The notes below the pieces were generated by a model. It was not told where the DNA came from. It saw nothing but the letters and a program-made list of their open reading frames with translations, and ran no database searches. The translations under genes were made by a program, and so were the position numbers. This document shows, piece by piece, positions 28,112 to 36,899 of a stretch of 64,000 nucleotides of DNA. Position 1 is the stretch's first letter. Each line of letters opens with the position of its first letter. Source of the stretch: Sphingobium sp. AS12 (GTDB lineage: Bacteria > Pseudomonadota > Alphaproteobacteria > Sphingomonadales > Sphingomonadaceae); assembly GCF_019097845.1 (NCBI RefSeq), contig NZ_JAHRGM010000018.1:1-64000 (forward strand), written 5' to 3'.

Positions 28112-28959
28112 CTCTGAGTGTCCTCACCATAGTCAAGGATCGGTCGACCCATCTGGCACAATTGATCGAAGGTCTGCGACGCAGCACGCATTGGCCCGAC
28201 GAGCTCATCATCGTCGACATGGCCAGCACACCGCCGATCAATGCCGAACAAGCGCCATTTCCGATTCAGATCCTGCGTCTCGATGGTCCCGGACTGCCAC
28301 TCGCGGCAGCCCGGAACTCAGCCGCACGCGCGGCCAGCGGGGACATGTTGTTGTTCCTCGACGTCGACTGCATCCCGATGCGCGCGCTGACCAGTGCGAT
28401 CACGCAATGCCTGAACGACCATGACGCGCTGATCTGCGCTGACATACGCTATCTTGGCCCTGACGATGCCCGTGGCGAATGGGAGGAAGCAGATCTCCTT
28501 TCGCGCGCACAGGGGCATCCAGTTCGACAATTCCCGGCAAACGGAGTGCGCCAAGAGGAGAATGCCGGTCTGTTCTGGTCGCTGGCGTTCGCCCTGCATC
28601 GCCAAAGATTTTCTGATCTAGGCGGGTTTGATGAAGCTTTTATCGGCTATGGTGGTGAAGATACCGACTTCGGTTTCCGCGCGCGTGCGGCAGGCTTACC
28701 CCTGCTATTCATGGGCGGCGCTGGTGCCTTTCATCAGTATCACGACATTTTCGACCCCCCGCTCCAGCATCTGAACGACATCGTCCGCCATGCCAGCCTC
28801 TTTCGGGCGCGTTGGAAAATATGGCCGATGGAAGGATGGCTCGACGCTTTCGAGAAGGCGGGTTTGATTGGACGTTGCGGGGACATGATCCATGTGCTTC
28901 GCCAACCAAGCGACCTCGAAATCAAGCATGCGCGAATGTCGCCGCCGGGTTCGCCCTGA
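28108..28959 (+). CDS. glycosyltransferase family 2 (galactosyltransferase-like C-terminus)
   Basis: About 283 residues. GT-A motifs: SVLTIVKDRSTHLAQLIEGL at the N-terminus, LIIVDMAS, and the metal site LFLDVDCIP (about residues 85-93). The C-terminal GGFDEAFIGYGGEDTDFGFR is the acceptor-side motif seen in glyco_transf_7C/chondroitin-type GT2 enzymes. It starts in ATGA overlap with the methyltransferase and ends the operon. It could add the next sugar to a deacetylated or methylated residue. Confidence 0.82.
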   Translation: MTLSVLTIVKDRSTHLAQLIEGLRRSTHWPDELIIVDMASTPPINAEQAPFPIQILRLDGPGLPLAAARNSAARAASGDMLLFLDVDCIPMRALTSAITQCLNDHDALICADIRYLGPDDARGEWEEADLLSRAQGHPVRQFPANGVRQEENAGLFWSLAFALHRQRFSDLGGFDEAFIGYGGEDTDFGFRARAAGLPLLFMGGAGAFHQYHDIFDPPLQHLNDIVRHASLFRARWKIWPMEGWLDAFEKAGLIGRCGDMIHVLRQPSDLEIKHARMSPPGSP

Positions 28960-29148
28960 AATAGAGCGCCGCCGCGCCCGTGTATCTCGCGCGACGAAAT
29001 GATAAAGAGACTCGGATTTGCGCGCGTGAGTGTCAGCTTACCGCGATTTGTGATTCCGAAGCTGACAGTCGCAAATGTCCCAAACCCGGCCGAAAAACAG
29101 CCCATATCGTACCTGACATCTTCCACCAACCAGCAGATAGAACCCACC

Positions 29149-29505
29149 TCAGCCACCTTCGCCACCCTCCCGTAGTGTTGCGACCCGCCGCAGCGCAGCT
29201 TTAAAATGTCGGCAAACCCGTTCTTCGCTCATCCCTATGCACCGCGACACCTGCCGCGCACTCATCCGTCGCCCGACAATGAGCAGAAGAATCCCACAGG
29301 CCAGCGGCTCCATATGCGCAAGCCCCGCCCTGACCCTCGCGCCATCTTCACCACCCCCGCCCCCAATCGGTTCGGCCATCCCCTCGGATTCGCTCTTTTT
29401 AAGATAGCGCTCGATACGTCGGCAGCAGACAGCATCACTCGCCAGATTACGTATGGTCAAAATCAGCTTGGGCAAAATTCTACCTAGCGCGATCAGAAAG
29501 GACAT
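29149..29505 (-). CDS. orphan sigma-region-4-like DNA-binding protein
   Basis: About 118 residues. The C-terminal 55 residues (MEPLACGILLLIVGRR, SARQVSRCIGMSEERVCRHFKAAL) follow the pattern of sigma-70 region 4: a conserved Leu/Pro start, a first helix, and a helix-turn-helix with the recognition helix ERVCRHFKAALRRV. A region 2 is missing; the N-terminal half is a short hydrophobic helix and a Gly-rich linker. GGAG lies eight bases before the ATG at 29505. It points away from the FecI-type sigma gene, across a 580-bp divergent region, so it may help control the iron-type signalling system or act as an anti-activator. Low-confidence function. Confidence 0.5.
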   Translation of the reverse strand: MSFLIALGRILPKLILTIRNLASDAVCCRRIERYLKKSESEGMAEPIGGGGGEDGARVRAGLAHMEPLACGILLLIVGRRMSARQVSRCIGMSEERVCRHFKAALRRVATLREGGEGG

Positions 29506-29897
29506 AGCCGGAACTCCAGAATGAAACTCATGCCCCTTCCGGGGACACCCATCCTTCCCCTTCTCCTCTCGAACCAGAACCTGCCCGGACAAATCATCGC
29601 AGTCAGCGAGTTAAGACGCGATGTGTAAAGACACCACCGCACCGGGCGCACCTACCTCCCGACAATCCTTCTCTTCCGGCAATCCCCCGCCCTCCCCACT
29701 GCGGCAGCGATCACAGACCGACGGACCGCGATCGGCGCAGCCAAGCCCGGACGGCGCGGCGGCACGGCGCTTCGGTAATAGCACGATGCCCGCGGCACGC
29801 GGGCAGCCGCCTAACCACCGCTCACTCCCCCCTCGCAAAACGTCACAAATCCATTCTTTTGGGTTGCACTCACCTGTCATTCCGGCAAATTGATTCG
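29506..29897. other. divergent gap, no gene seen
   Basis: Pyrimidine-rich on the plus strand, with no supported reading frame or promoter that I can name. It joins the structured element at 29898-30042 to form the divergent regulatory region between the sigma-4-like gene and the fecI-like gene. Confidence 0.3.
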
Positions 29898-30042
29898 GCT
29901 TCCGCTGAAAGCGCGGAAGCGGGGCTTAGTAACCTCTGCATATACAGCTCGGTCACAGTTTCACTGAGGCCGGGTGGCATGCGCGCATGTCCAGCCGGCA
30001 ACGGTAAAGGCGCATGCGCCTGTGTGTATGCCAGGTTACTAA
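29898..30042. repeat. structured inverted-repeat element upstream of fecI-like gene
   Basis: An 8-bp hairpin (GCTTCCGC 29898-29905 with GCGGAAGC 29913-29920) is followed by a 117-bp segment bounded by inverted arms: TTAGTAACCT at 29926 and AGGTTACTAA ending at 30042 pair perfectly, and the next bases GCATA and ACAG on each side extend the pairing to about 19 bp. Inside lie GGCGCATGCGCC (30009-30020, a 12-bp palindrome) and further GC-rich palindromes. It could be a folded 5' leader, an operator or a small non-autonomous mobile element. No target duplication is evident. Confidence 0.6.
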
Positions 30043-30086
30043 CATCCGGCTTTGGCCGTCGCCCCGAGAGGACATAGGTGCGACGA

Positions 30087-30647
30087 ATGGGCCAAGGCAG
30101 AAGCGAGGATCGTCTATGCGATCCAAGAAGACACAAAGATTCCGGCAGGTTCAGCTTCCCGGACTTCTATCAAAGGGAGAAGCCCCGCCTTATGCGCTTC
30201 TTCGCGCGCCAGCTTGGCAATCAGGCGGATGCCGACGAACTTGCCCAGGAGAGCTTCGCCCGCTTCGTGAAGGTCGCGCCCGTCCATGCGCTCGCCAGCC
30301 CGCAGGCCTATCTCACCCGCATCGCAACCAATTTGCTGCGCGATTTCGTCTCGCGCGGCGCGACCCTGCTCGCCCAGAAGTCCACGCCACTTGACGACAC
30401 ATATACGCTGGTCGCCCAGATCGACACCCATCGTGCGCTTGCCTCGCGCGAAGAGCTCGCCCATTGGCAGAGCATCCTCCAGCAGCTCTCGCCCGAAACC
30501 CTCGACATCTTCGTCGCCAACCGCATAGCCGACAAAAGCTATCGCGAAATCGCGCAGGAGCGCAATGTGCCGCTCTGGACCGTGCAGGAGCATATGAAAA
30601 AGGCGTTGCGTCTCCTTGCAGCCCATCGCGAGACAGACAGTGACTGA
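30087..30647 (+). CDS. FecI-type ECF sigma factor
   Basis: About 186 residues with sigma region 2 (FYQREKPRLMRFFARQL, ADELAQESFARFVKV, SPQAYLTRIATNLLRDF; residues about 25-90) and region 4 (LSPETLDIFVANRIADKSYREIAQ, then VPLWTVQEHMKKAL; about 125-175). It belongs to the iron-starvation/FecI group by its short linker and by the FecR gene that follows with an 8-base overlap. It would be activated through FecR by the STN-bearing receptor at 34326. The N-terminus is uncertain; I used ATG 30087. Confidence 0.82.
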   Translation: MGQGRSEDRLCDPRRHKDSGRFSFPDFYQREKPRLMRFFARQLGNQADADELAQESFARFVKVAPVHALASPQAYLTRIATNLLRDFVSRGATLLAQKSTPLDDTYTLVAQIDTHRALASREELAHWQSILQQLSPETLDIFVANRIADKSYREIAQERNVPLWTVQEHMKKALRLLAAHRETDSD

Positions 30648-31680
30648 CCAGCCCGCAACAATAACGCCCGAAGAGAGAGAGGAAGCGGCCGACTGGGCAA
30701 GCCTCGTCATGGCCGATCCCGACGAAGTTCCTGATCCAAAGGCGCTTGACAAGCTCGGCAAATATCAAGCCGCATTTTCTGCCTGGGCCGCAGAAAACCC
30801 TGCCCGCACCGCCGCATATCTAGATGTCGTGGATGATGCCAAGCGCTTTGCGACGGACGTCCATGGCGTGCAACGCAAGCTCTCTACCCAAGCCGCCCTT
30901 CGCCACCATAGCGCCAACAAGGCCCCTTTGCTCCTTGCAGCGTCCTTAATCCTGTGCCTCCTGCTCGCCGGCGGTCTGTGGTGGCAAAGCACAGGCACAT
31001 CCTCTTCCCTCATTGCCACGAGCCAGGCCCGCACGCCGCTTGAAACCAGGATAGGCGAAGTCCGCACCGAGCGCCTCGCCGACGGTACCAGCGTCATTCT
31101 CGACACCGATACGCTCCTTCTCGTGGCGATCGACGCCAGAGGGCGGCGGGTCGAACTCAAGCGCGGCCGCGCCCGCTTTCTTGTCGCGCCCGAAGCCGGC
31201 CGCAGTTTCGAAGCCCTGGCTTCTGGCACCCGGATCATCGCCCAGGGTGGCAGCTTTGACCTCACCCATCGCACCGGCGTCAGGATCAATCCCATAAAAG
31301 GCGAGATCATCGTCCAGCTTCCGCGCGTTGCCGACGAACGGCAGGCAAGGCAGCAAAGCCTCCAGCCTGGCCGCATCCTCGCCTATGACGCTGGACAAAC
31401 ACCTGCGATTGCCCTTCTCTTAGCCAAGTCGTCCGATCAGCAATGGGTGAGTGGCGTGAAGAGTTTCGATAATGTCCCGATCAGCGATGTTATTGCCGAA
31501 GCCAATAGCTATAGCGAGACCAAGATCGTGCTCGCCACGCCAGCGATGGGCCAGCGCGAGATATTCGCCGACATCGATATTCGTAACATAGAGCGGGTTG
31601 CGCAAGCTCTCGCTATCTTCCTCGACCTCACGATCGACAGGTCGCAGCCCAAACGCCTGCGCCTCGTCGAGCATAGATAG
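30640..31680 (+). CDS. FecR-type anti-sigma/sigma regulator
   Basis: About 346 residues. An N-terminal cytoplasmic domain with EEREEAADWASLVMAD and FSAWAAENPARTAAYLDV (DUF4880-like), one membrane helix at about 105-120 (LLLAASLILCLLLAGGLWW), then a periplasmic FecR domain with RTERLADGTSVILDTDTLL, and a C-terminal STN-like region (FDNVPISDVIAEANSY). The GTG start at 30640 overlaps the sigma gene. FecR carries the signal from the outer-membrane receptor to FecI. Confidence 0.83.
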   Translation: MTDQPATITPEEREEAADWASLVMADPDEVPDPKALDKLGKYQAAFSAWAAENPARTAAYLDVVDDAKRFATDVHGVQRKLSTQAALRHHSANKAPLLLAASLILCLLLAGGLWWQSTGTSSSLIATSQARTPLETRIGEVRTERLADGTSVILDTDTLLLVAIDARGRRVELKRGRARFLVAPEAGRSFEALASGTRIIAQGGSFDLTHRTGVRINPIKGEIIVQLPRVADERQARQQSLQPGRILAYDAGQTPAIALLLAKSSDQQWVSGVKSFDNVPISDVIAEANSYSETKIVLATPAMGQREIFADIDIRNIERVAQALAIFLDLTIDRSQPKRLRLVEHR

Positions 31681-31867
31681 AGGGCGCCCCGCAGTGCCAA
31701 ACGCTTCAGGCATAGCGCAAGCCGCTCCGCTGTCAGACGGCTTCTTCATTTTCGGATGCAGGAGTTCGTCTGAGGTTTAGATTTTCGAACATATACGAAG
31801 CATCACTGTCTATTTTGGCGCATAATCAAACTTTACGCTGGTTTGAATTACTGCTAAAATCCTTAGC

Positions 31868-32686
31868 ATGGCTACGCAAAAAACAGGAAAGCTAAACCGA
31901 CTCCAGGAGCTTCCGGACGGCGCGCTGGTCGATGCAGCCTGGCTGGAGACGCGCGGCTATTCCTCGTCCCTGCGCAGCCAATATGTAAAGGCAGGCTGGC
32001 TCAATCAACCTGGTCCCCGCGTCTATCGCCGCGGAAACGGCCCCCTGCATTGGCAGCACGCCATCATCTCCCTCCAGACCTTCCTCGATTACGATCTTGT
32101 CGTAGGCGGCCGCAGCGCATTGGAGGAACTGGGATATAGCCATTATCTAAGCAAGAGGCGGGAGGTTCATCTTTATGGCGTCCGCAAACCACCAAGCTGG
32201 CTTGATGCCCTGCCGCTCGACGTTGCCTTTCACTGGCACAATAGCCGCCGCCTGTTTCCCGACGATCCCATTGCCGCCCCAGAACCGAGACATGACGGCG
32301 AATCCGTCCCGTTCCTGCCCGGCGCTTTTCTGACCAGTGGCAGTTTCCAGCAATGGGGCATTCGCCTTGCCAGCACGGAACGGGCCCTCTTTCAACTACT
32401 GGACGCACTGCCTGCCCATGAAAGCTTTCATCAGGTCGACATGGTGATGGAAGGTTTGTCCAATCTCAGCCCCCGCAACCTGCAGGTGCAGCTAGCCTCG
32501 TGCATCAGCGTCAAGGTGAAGCGGCTCTTCTTCTTCTTCGCCGACCGCCATCGCCATGCCTGGCTTGATCGGATCGACCGATCCGCAGTCGATCTTGGTG
32601 CTGGCAAGCGCATGCTCGTCAAAGGCGGCAAGCTTGACCCTAGCTATCTCATCACCGTGCCTGGGGATCTCGATGGCCTTTCTTGA
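31868..32686 (+). CDS. AbiEi-family antitoxin (type IV)
   Basis: A 272-residue protein of the AbiEi antitoxin type, whose members bind DNA upstream of their own operon and counteract the AbiEii nucleotidyltransferase. The N-terminal winged helix appears as LVDAAWLETRGYSSSLRSQY then GWLNQPGPRVYRRG; the middle contains LVVGGRSALEELGYSHY, and the C-terminal helical part TERALFQLLDAL. It precedes the toxin gene with a 14-base overlap. It is inserted between the fecR-like gene and the TonB receptor gene of the lasso locus. Confidence 0.85.
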   Translation: MATQKTGKLNRLQELPDGALVDAAWLETRGYSSSLRSQYVKAGWLNQPGPRVYRRGNGPLHWQHAIISLQTFLDYDLVVGGRSALEELGYSHYLSKRREVHLYGVRKPPSWLDALPLDVAFHWHNSRRLFPDDPIAAPEPRHDGESVPFLPGAFLTSGSFQQWGIRLASTERALFQLLDALPAHESFHQVDMVMEGLSNLSPRNLQVQLASCISVKVKRLFFFFADRHRHAWLDRIDRSAVDLGAGKRMLVKGGKLDPSYLITVPGDLDGLS

Positions 32687-33593
32687 AGAGTATCGCAATC
32701 AGGTTGCACTGCTGCTGCGGGCCCTTCCCTTCGTGGCAAAAGAAACCGACTTCGCACTGAAGGGTGGCACCGCGATCAATCTCTTTGTCAGGAACATGCC
32801 GCGCCTGTCCGTCGATATTGATCTTACCTATCTGCCGGTCACCGACAGGGCGACATCGCTCGCAGCGATCGATGCAGGGATGGTCCGGATCGCCGACAAA
32901 ATCCGCGCCGCCATGGCCGATGTCCATGTCGCCCCCAGCCGCCTGCAGAAGGAGGGTACCATCACCAAGCTGGTCATCCGCCAAGCCCATGCCCAGATCA
33001 AGATCGAGGTGACGCCCGTACTGCGCGGCGCTGTCTATGCGCCTGTCGAGATGGATGTGTCGCCGCTTGTCGAGGAGCAGTTCGGCTATGCGCGCATAGC
33101 GGTCGTTTCCTTTGCCGATCTTTATGCAGGCAAGATCGTGGCAGCGCTGGACCGGCAGCACCCGCGCGACCTGTTCGACATACGCGATCTCCTCGCCCAT
33201 GAAGGGATAAGCGATGATCTGCGCCGCGCCTTCCTCGTTTACATAATAAGCCATAACCGTCCGATGGCCGATATTCTGAAGCCTAGCCGCAAGCCGCTCG
33301 ACGACGAATATAGGCGCGGCTTTGATGGGATGACGCAGGAGGTCGTGCCTCTGACCGAACTCATCGACGCGCGCGAAGCGCTGATAACAGCAATGGTAGC
33401 ACAGATGCCTGATGCCCATCGCCGCTTCCTCCTTGGTTTCAAACAGGGTGAACCCGATTGGACATTGCTGGGCGTCCCTAGCGCGGCTGATCTTCCCGCG
33501 GTGAAATGGCGGGCGCACAATCTCGCCAAACTGCCCGCGAGCCGCCGAGCAGATCTGCTCAACAGGCTAGAGGGCGTTTTTTCAAAGCAATGA
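32673..33593 (+). CDS. AbiEii/AbiGii-family nucleotidyltransferase toxin
   Basis: A 306-residue toxin. The start at 32673 (MAFLEEYRNQVALLLRALPF) overlaps the antitoxin gene by 14 bases, as in abiE operons. Nucleotidyltransferase motifs: FALKGGTAINLF (GG/S type), SVDIDLTYLP (the two catalytic Asp), and further down FADLYAGKIVAALDRQHPRDLFDI with the family Lys and Asp. Members transfer nucleotides to tRNA acceptor ends in studied cases. The pair is used in plasmid addiction and in phage abortive infection. Confidence 0.88.
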   Translation: MAFLEEYRNQVALLLRALPFVAKETDFALKGGTAINLFVRNMPRLSVDIDLTYLPVTDRATSLAAIDAGMVRIADKIRAAMADVHVAPSRLQKEGTITKLVIRQAHAQIKIEVTPVLRGAVYAPVEMDVSPLVEEQFGYARIAVVSFADLYAGKIVAALDRQHPRDLFDIRDLLAHEGISDDLRRAFLVYIISHNRPMADILKPSRKPLDDEYRRGFDGMTQEVVPLTELIDAREALITAMVAQMPDAHRRFLLGFKQGEPDWTLLGVPSAADLPAVKWRAHNLAKLPASRRADLLNRLEGVFSKQ

Positions 33594-34325
33594 TCCTTGC
33601 GGCGATAGGTCTGCCGCTTTTGCCACCGCGCATCTGTTCGCGTAGTCCCGCACCGGCCTGGTTTTACGCCAGCACCGCTCATACCGCACATCCAATATTT
33701 GTGTCGGCAATCGCCTATTTATCGTGCATCAACCGATGGCCTGAATGGGTATATCGAGAACTGTTCGACCTTCGGTCAGCACAAGGATCGCATTACCGGA
33801 AAATTTCATTCGATCCGGAAGGATAAGCCGGGAGGACGGGAGGCGCGGTGCGGGCCTACTTGATGCACAAAGCATTCAAGACAGTAAGCCCCATTTTCGC
33901 AAATGCAGCGGCGGCGCGTTCCTGCACGCCGACGTCGATGCCCGTCTCAATCCGTGCTGTGGTCGGCACGATGCTGTCTCCCGACACCTTGTGACGGATC
34001 AGAATGCAAACGCATGACAGATATCGCCATTTTCCCTCATTCCCATTGCATCTCCTTACAAGGTGAATTCGGGCCGATAGCAGCTGCTAATCGCTCCATA
34101 TGCTCTGATATGCCTGCTGGGTCGTCAGTCGCTCCTTTTCCGCTCAGAGGCAGACCGAAAACATGGGCAGGCAACTGATCTCGCCTTCGGATTGCCCGTT
34201 TTAAGCCGAATTCGCGATTTCATACCGGCGCAAAAATAGTTGCGAACTTCGTCCTTCAAAATTCTGGTCCTGCGTCTGGCCTATTGAACCCTGAACCGGG
34301 GCAGAAATAAATAAAGGGGCAGGCC
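33594..34325. other. 732-bp gap before the TonB receptor
   Basis: Mostly without genes. It contains the truncated RelB/DinJ-like fragment described separately, and the promoter region of the receptor gene (34200-34325), in which I cannot name elements; there are two close GAACC copies near 34286. No complete gene seen. Confidence 0.35.
33856..33969 (-). pseudogene. truncated RelB/DinJ-type antitoxin fragment
   Basis: A 37-codon frame starting GTG at 33969 with GGGAG eight bases upstream. The product begins VPTTARIETGIDVGVQERAA and continues with FAKMGLTVLNAL, matching the N-terminal ribbon-helix-helix of RelB/DinJ antitoxins (RIExxIDxxxxxRAAxxxAxMGLTVxxA). It then ends in TAG where the family would continue with the Arg/Lys helix and toxin-binding tail; the bases beyond code ARTAPPVLP, weakly like the lost part. 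No toxin partner seen. Best read as a remnant near the AbiE module. Confidence 0.5.
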
Positions 34326-36899
34326 ATGGGTATGAGAAAATTTATCCTTCTGAGCAGCGTTACATTGTCCATGTTTACAGTAACGCAGCCAGTATCAGCG
34401 CAAGATCGATCCACCTATTATAGTCTTCCCGAGCAAGATCTTGCAGATGCGCTCCGTGAGATTGCTCGGACCAGTGACCATCAACTGGTGGCAGACGCGA
34501 AATCGCTCAAAGGTCAGCGCGCACCCTCACTCGCCGGCGCCTATACGGTCGAAGAAGCATTGACCGTGCTTCTCGCACGTTCGGGCCTTACAGCCGAGAT
34601 CCGCGACCGCACTATCACATTACGGGGGCGAGACACGCCGTCGCGCGAGGCGGTGACCGGCGCGACGGACATCCAGCTTTCGGTCACAGGATCCCGCATT
34701 CGGGGCGCAAAGCCAGTCTCTCCCGTCATCACCGCCTCGCGTGAGAAGATCACCCAGCTTGGCCACTACGATCTTGGCTCCTTCATCCGCAGCATTCCGC
34801 AGAACTTTACCGGCGGCCAAAATCCCGGCGTGATATCAAGCGTACAGACAGGGTCGGAGAATACGACCGTTTCCTCGACGATCAACCTTCGCGGCCTCGG
34901 TGCGGACGCGACGCTCACCTTATTGAATGGCCATCGTGTCGCCTATGATGCCGTCAGTCAGGGCATCGATATCTCTGCCATCCCACTGGCGGCGATCGAT
35001 CGGATCGAGGTGGTCGCAGATGGCGCGTCAGCTCTCTATGGCTCTGATGCGGTCGGCGGCGTCGCCAACATCCTGTTGCGCCGCGACTTTGACGGACTCC
35101 TCAACAGCGTCAGGATCGGCGCCGCTACGGACGGGGGCGATGTGCAAAAGCAGCTCAGTGCCGTCACGGGTCGTCGATGGACAAGCGGCGGATTCATGGT
35201 CGCAGGCGACTTTTCCCACGCCACCGACATTGCGGCTTCCCAGCGCTCCTACACACAGAGCCGCCAACCCAGCATGACCCTCCTGCCCTCGCAACGGCAG
35301 GTGAGCGCGGTGCTTGCGGGCCATCAGATGCTGGCGGACGTGGTCGAATTCGAAATCGATGCCCATTATAATCGGCACCGCTCTCGCGCGGCGCTGCCTT
35401 ATACCGCCACTGCCGACGTGACCCAGAGCGGCATCGTCAGTCGGCCTGATATCGAAGGCTATTCGATCAGCCCCTCGGTCAAGTTCCGATTGCCTGCCGG
35501 ATGGGAGGCCACCGCCCGCGCCACGCGCGCCATCAGCGACAGCCAGATTATCGCGACCATCTATGCCGGCGGGACGCCGTCTGCGACCAATCATGTTCGC
35601 TACAAAAATGATCTTTGGTCGGCCGAGTTCAGTGGCGATGGCCCTCTTTTCGCTCTTCCGGGCGGTGACGCCCGTCTCGCGGTCGGCGCGGGCGTACGTT
35701 CCAATGGCCTTGCGGCATCAATTCGGCGGGTGACGACGAGCGCCACGACATCCCTGCTCAATTATCGCGACTCCCAGACCGCGACCTTTGGCTATGGCGA
35801 ACTCTTCCTGCCGCTCGTCGCGGACCGCAATGCCATTCCCTTTATCCATAGCCTGCAATTGTCCGGCGCAGTTCGCTACGAGCGTTATGACCGGATCGGA
35901 GGTCTCGCGACGCCCAAGGTCGGCATAAGCTACCAGCCCTTTGCCGATCTTACGCTCAAGGGGGCTTGGGGCAAATCCTTCAAGGCGCCTACTCTTAGTC
36001 AGCAAAATACCGTTCGGCAGGGTGTCCTCCTCTTCCCTGCCTATTATCTGCCTGCTCCGCCCACTAGCCGCAATGTCCTCCAGATCAGTGGCGGCAGCAA
36101 AGACCTCGAACCTGAAAAGGCGACCACCCTGACGCTGACGGCAGAACTCAAGCCCCAGGCCATTGCGGGATTACGCCTCGAAGCCAGTTATTTCGATGTG
36201 CGCTACAGGAACCGCGTAATCCGGCCCATTGCAGACAGCAGCCAGGCCTTCAAGGCCGAATATGCCAACCTCATCCTGCTCAACCCCACGCTCGAACAAG
36301 TGCTTGCAGCAACCGCCAACCTGCCGCTTGGCGTGCAGAACCAGACCGGCGGCGCATATGATCCAGCGAACCTCGCGGCCATCATCTTCAATCAGCTGCA
36401 AAATGCGGCACGTCAGCATATCCAGGGAGTCGATGCCTCTGCCTCCTATGACTTCGAAAGAGGCGGCAACAGTTTCAGCCTGGAGGCGAGCGCTAGCTAT
36501 CTCAAAAGCGATCAGCAGCTGTCTGCCAACCAGCCGATCATCGAGCGGGCCGGCACGATCTTCAATCCGCCGCATTGGCGTGGCCGTGCCAGCGCCAACT
36601 GGCGGCGTGGCACCGTCGGGACGACGCTCGCCTATAATTATGTCGGCGGCACTGATGATAACCGTACCCTTACAAGCTATGACGTCGAAAGCTTCCATTC
36701 GATCGACGCCACGATCAATTGGCAGCCTGCAGGCAGTGGGCTCCTGTCGGGCTGGTCCTTCCTGCTGTCCGGACAGAATCTCCTGAACGAAAAGCCCTCG
36801 CTCATCCGTACGACCAGCGCGGCCAGCCCCAATTTCGACGCCACTAACTATTCAAGCATCGGTCGGCTCGTCAGCTTCACTATTTCCAAGGCCTGGTAA
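34326..36899 (+). CDS. TonB-dependent receptor with STN signalling domain
   Basis: An 857-residue outer-membrane receptor. Signal peptide about 1-26 (ends VSAQD), STN domain about 34-105 (QDLADALREIARTSDHQLVA, YTVEEALTVLLARSGL), plug domain from about 125 (IRGAKPVSP, LGGLGADATLTLLNGHRVAYD-type stretch and ALYGSDAVGGVANILLRRD), and a beta barrel to the C-terminal aromatic-ending strand VSFTISKAW. STN domains signal through FecR to a FecI sigma, and the pair 30087-31680 fits. In lasso loci of this type the receptor is thought to import the lasso peptide for cleavage; the isopeptidase gene follows with TAATG overlap. Confidence 0.87.
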   Translation: MGMRKFILLSSVTLSMFTVTQPVSAQDRSTYYSLPEQDLADALREIARTSDHQLVADAKSLKGQRAPSLAGAYTVEEALTVLLARSGLTAEIRDRTITLRGRDTPSREAVTGATDIQLSVTGSRIRGAKPVSPVITASREKITQLGHYDLGSFIRSIPQNFTGGQNPGVISSVQTGSENTTVSSTINLRGLGADATLTLLNGHRVAYDAVSQGIDISAIPLAAIDRIEVVADGASALYGSDAVGGVANILLRRDFDGLLNSVRIGAATDGGDVQKQLSAVTGRRWTSGGFMVAGDFSHATDIAASQRSYTQSRQPSMTLLPSQRQVSAVLAGHQMLADVVEFEIDAHYNRHRSRAALPYTATADVTQSGIVSRPDIEGYSISPSVKFRLPAGWEATARATRAISDSQIIATIYAGGTPSATNHVRYKNDLWSAEFSGDGPLFALPGGDARLAVGAGVRSNGLAASIRRVTTSATTSLLNYRDSQTATFGYGELFLPLVADRNAIPFIHSLQLSGAVRYERYDRIGGLATPKVGISYQPFADLTLKGAWGKSFKAPTLSQQNTVRQGVLLFPAYYLPAPPTSRNVLQISGGSKDLEPEKATTLTLTAELKPQAIAGLRLEASYFDVRYRNRVIRPIADSSQAFKAEYANLILLNPTLEQVLAATANLPLGVQNQTGGAYDPANLAAIIFNQLQNAARQHIQGVDASASYDFERGGNSFSLEASASYLKSDQQLSANQPIIERAGTIFNPPHWRGRASANWRRGTVGTTLAYNYVGGTDDNRTLTSYDVESFHSIDATINWQPAGSGLLSGWSFLLSGQNLLNEKPSLIRTTSAASPNFDATNYSSIGRLVSFTISKAW

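Noticed and set aside
29926..30042. possible cobalamin riboswitch
   Set aside because: The AACTGTGA-like piece on the minus strand suggested it, but the conserved B12-box and core are missing and the downstream gene is a sigma factor on the other strand.
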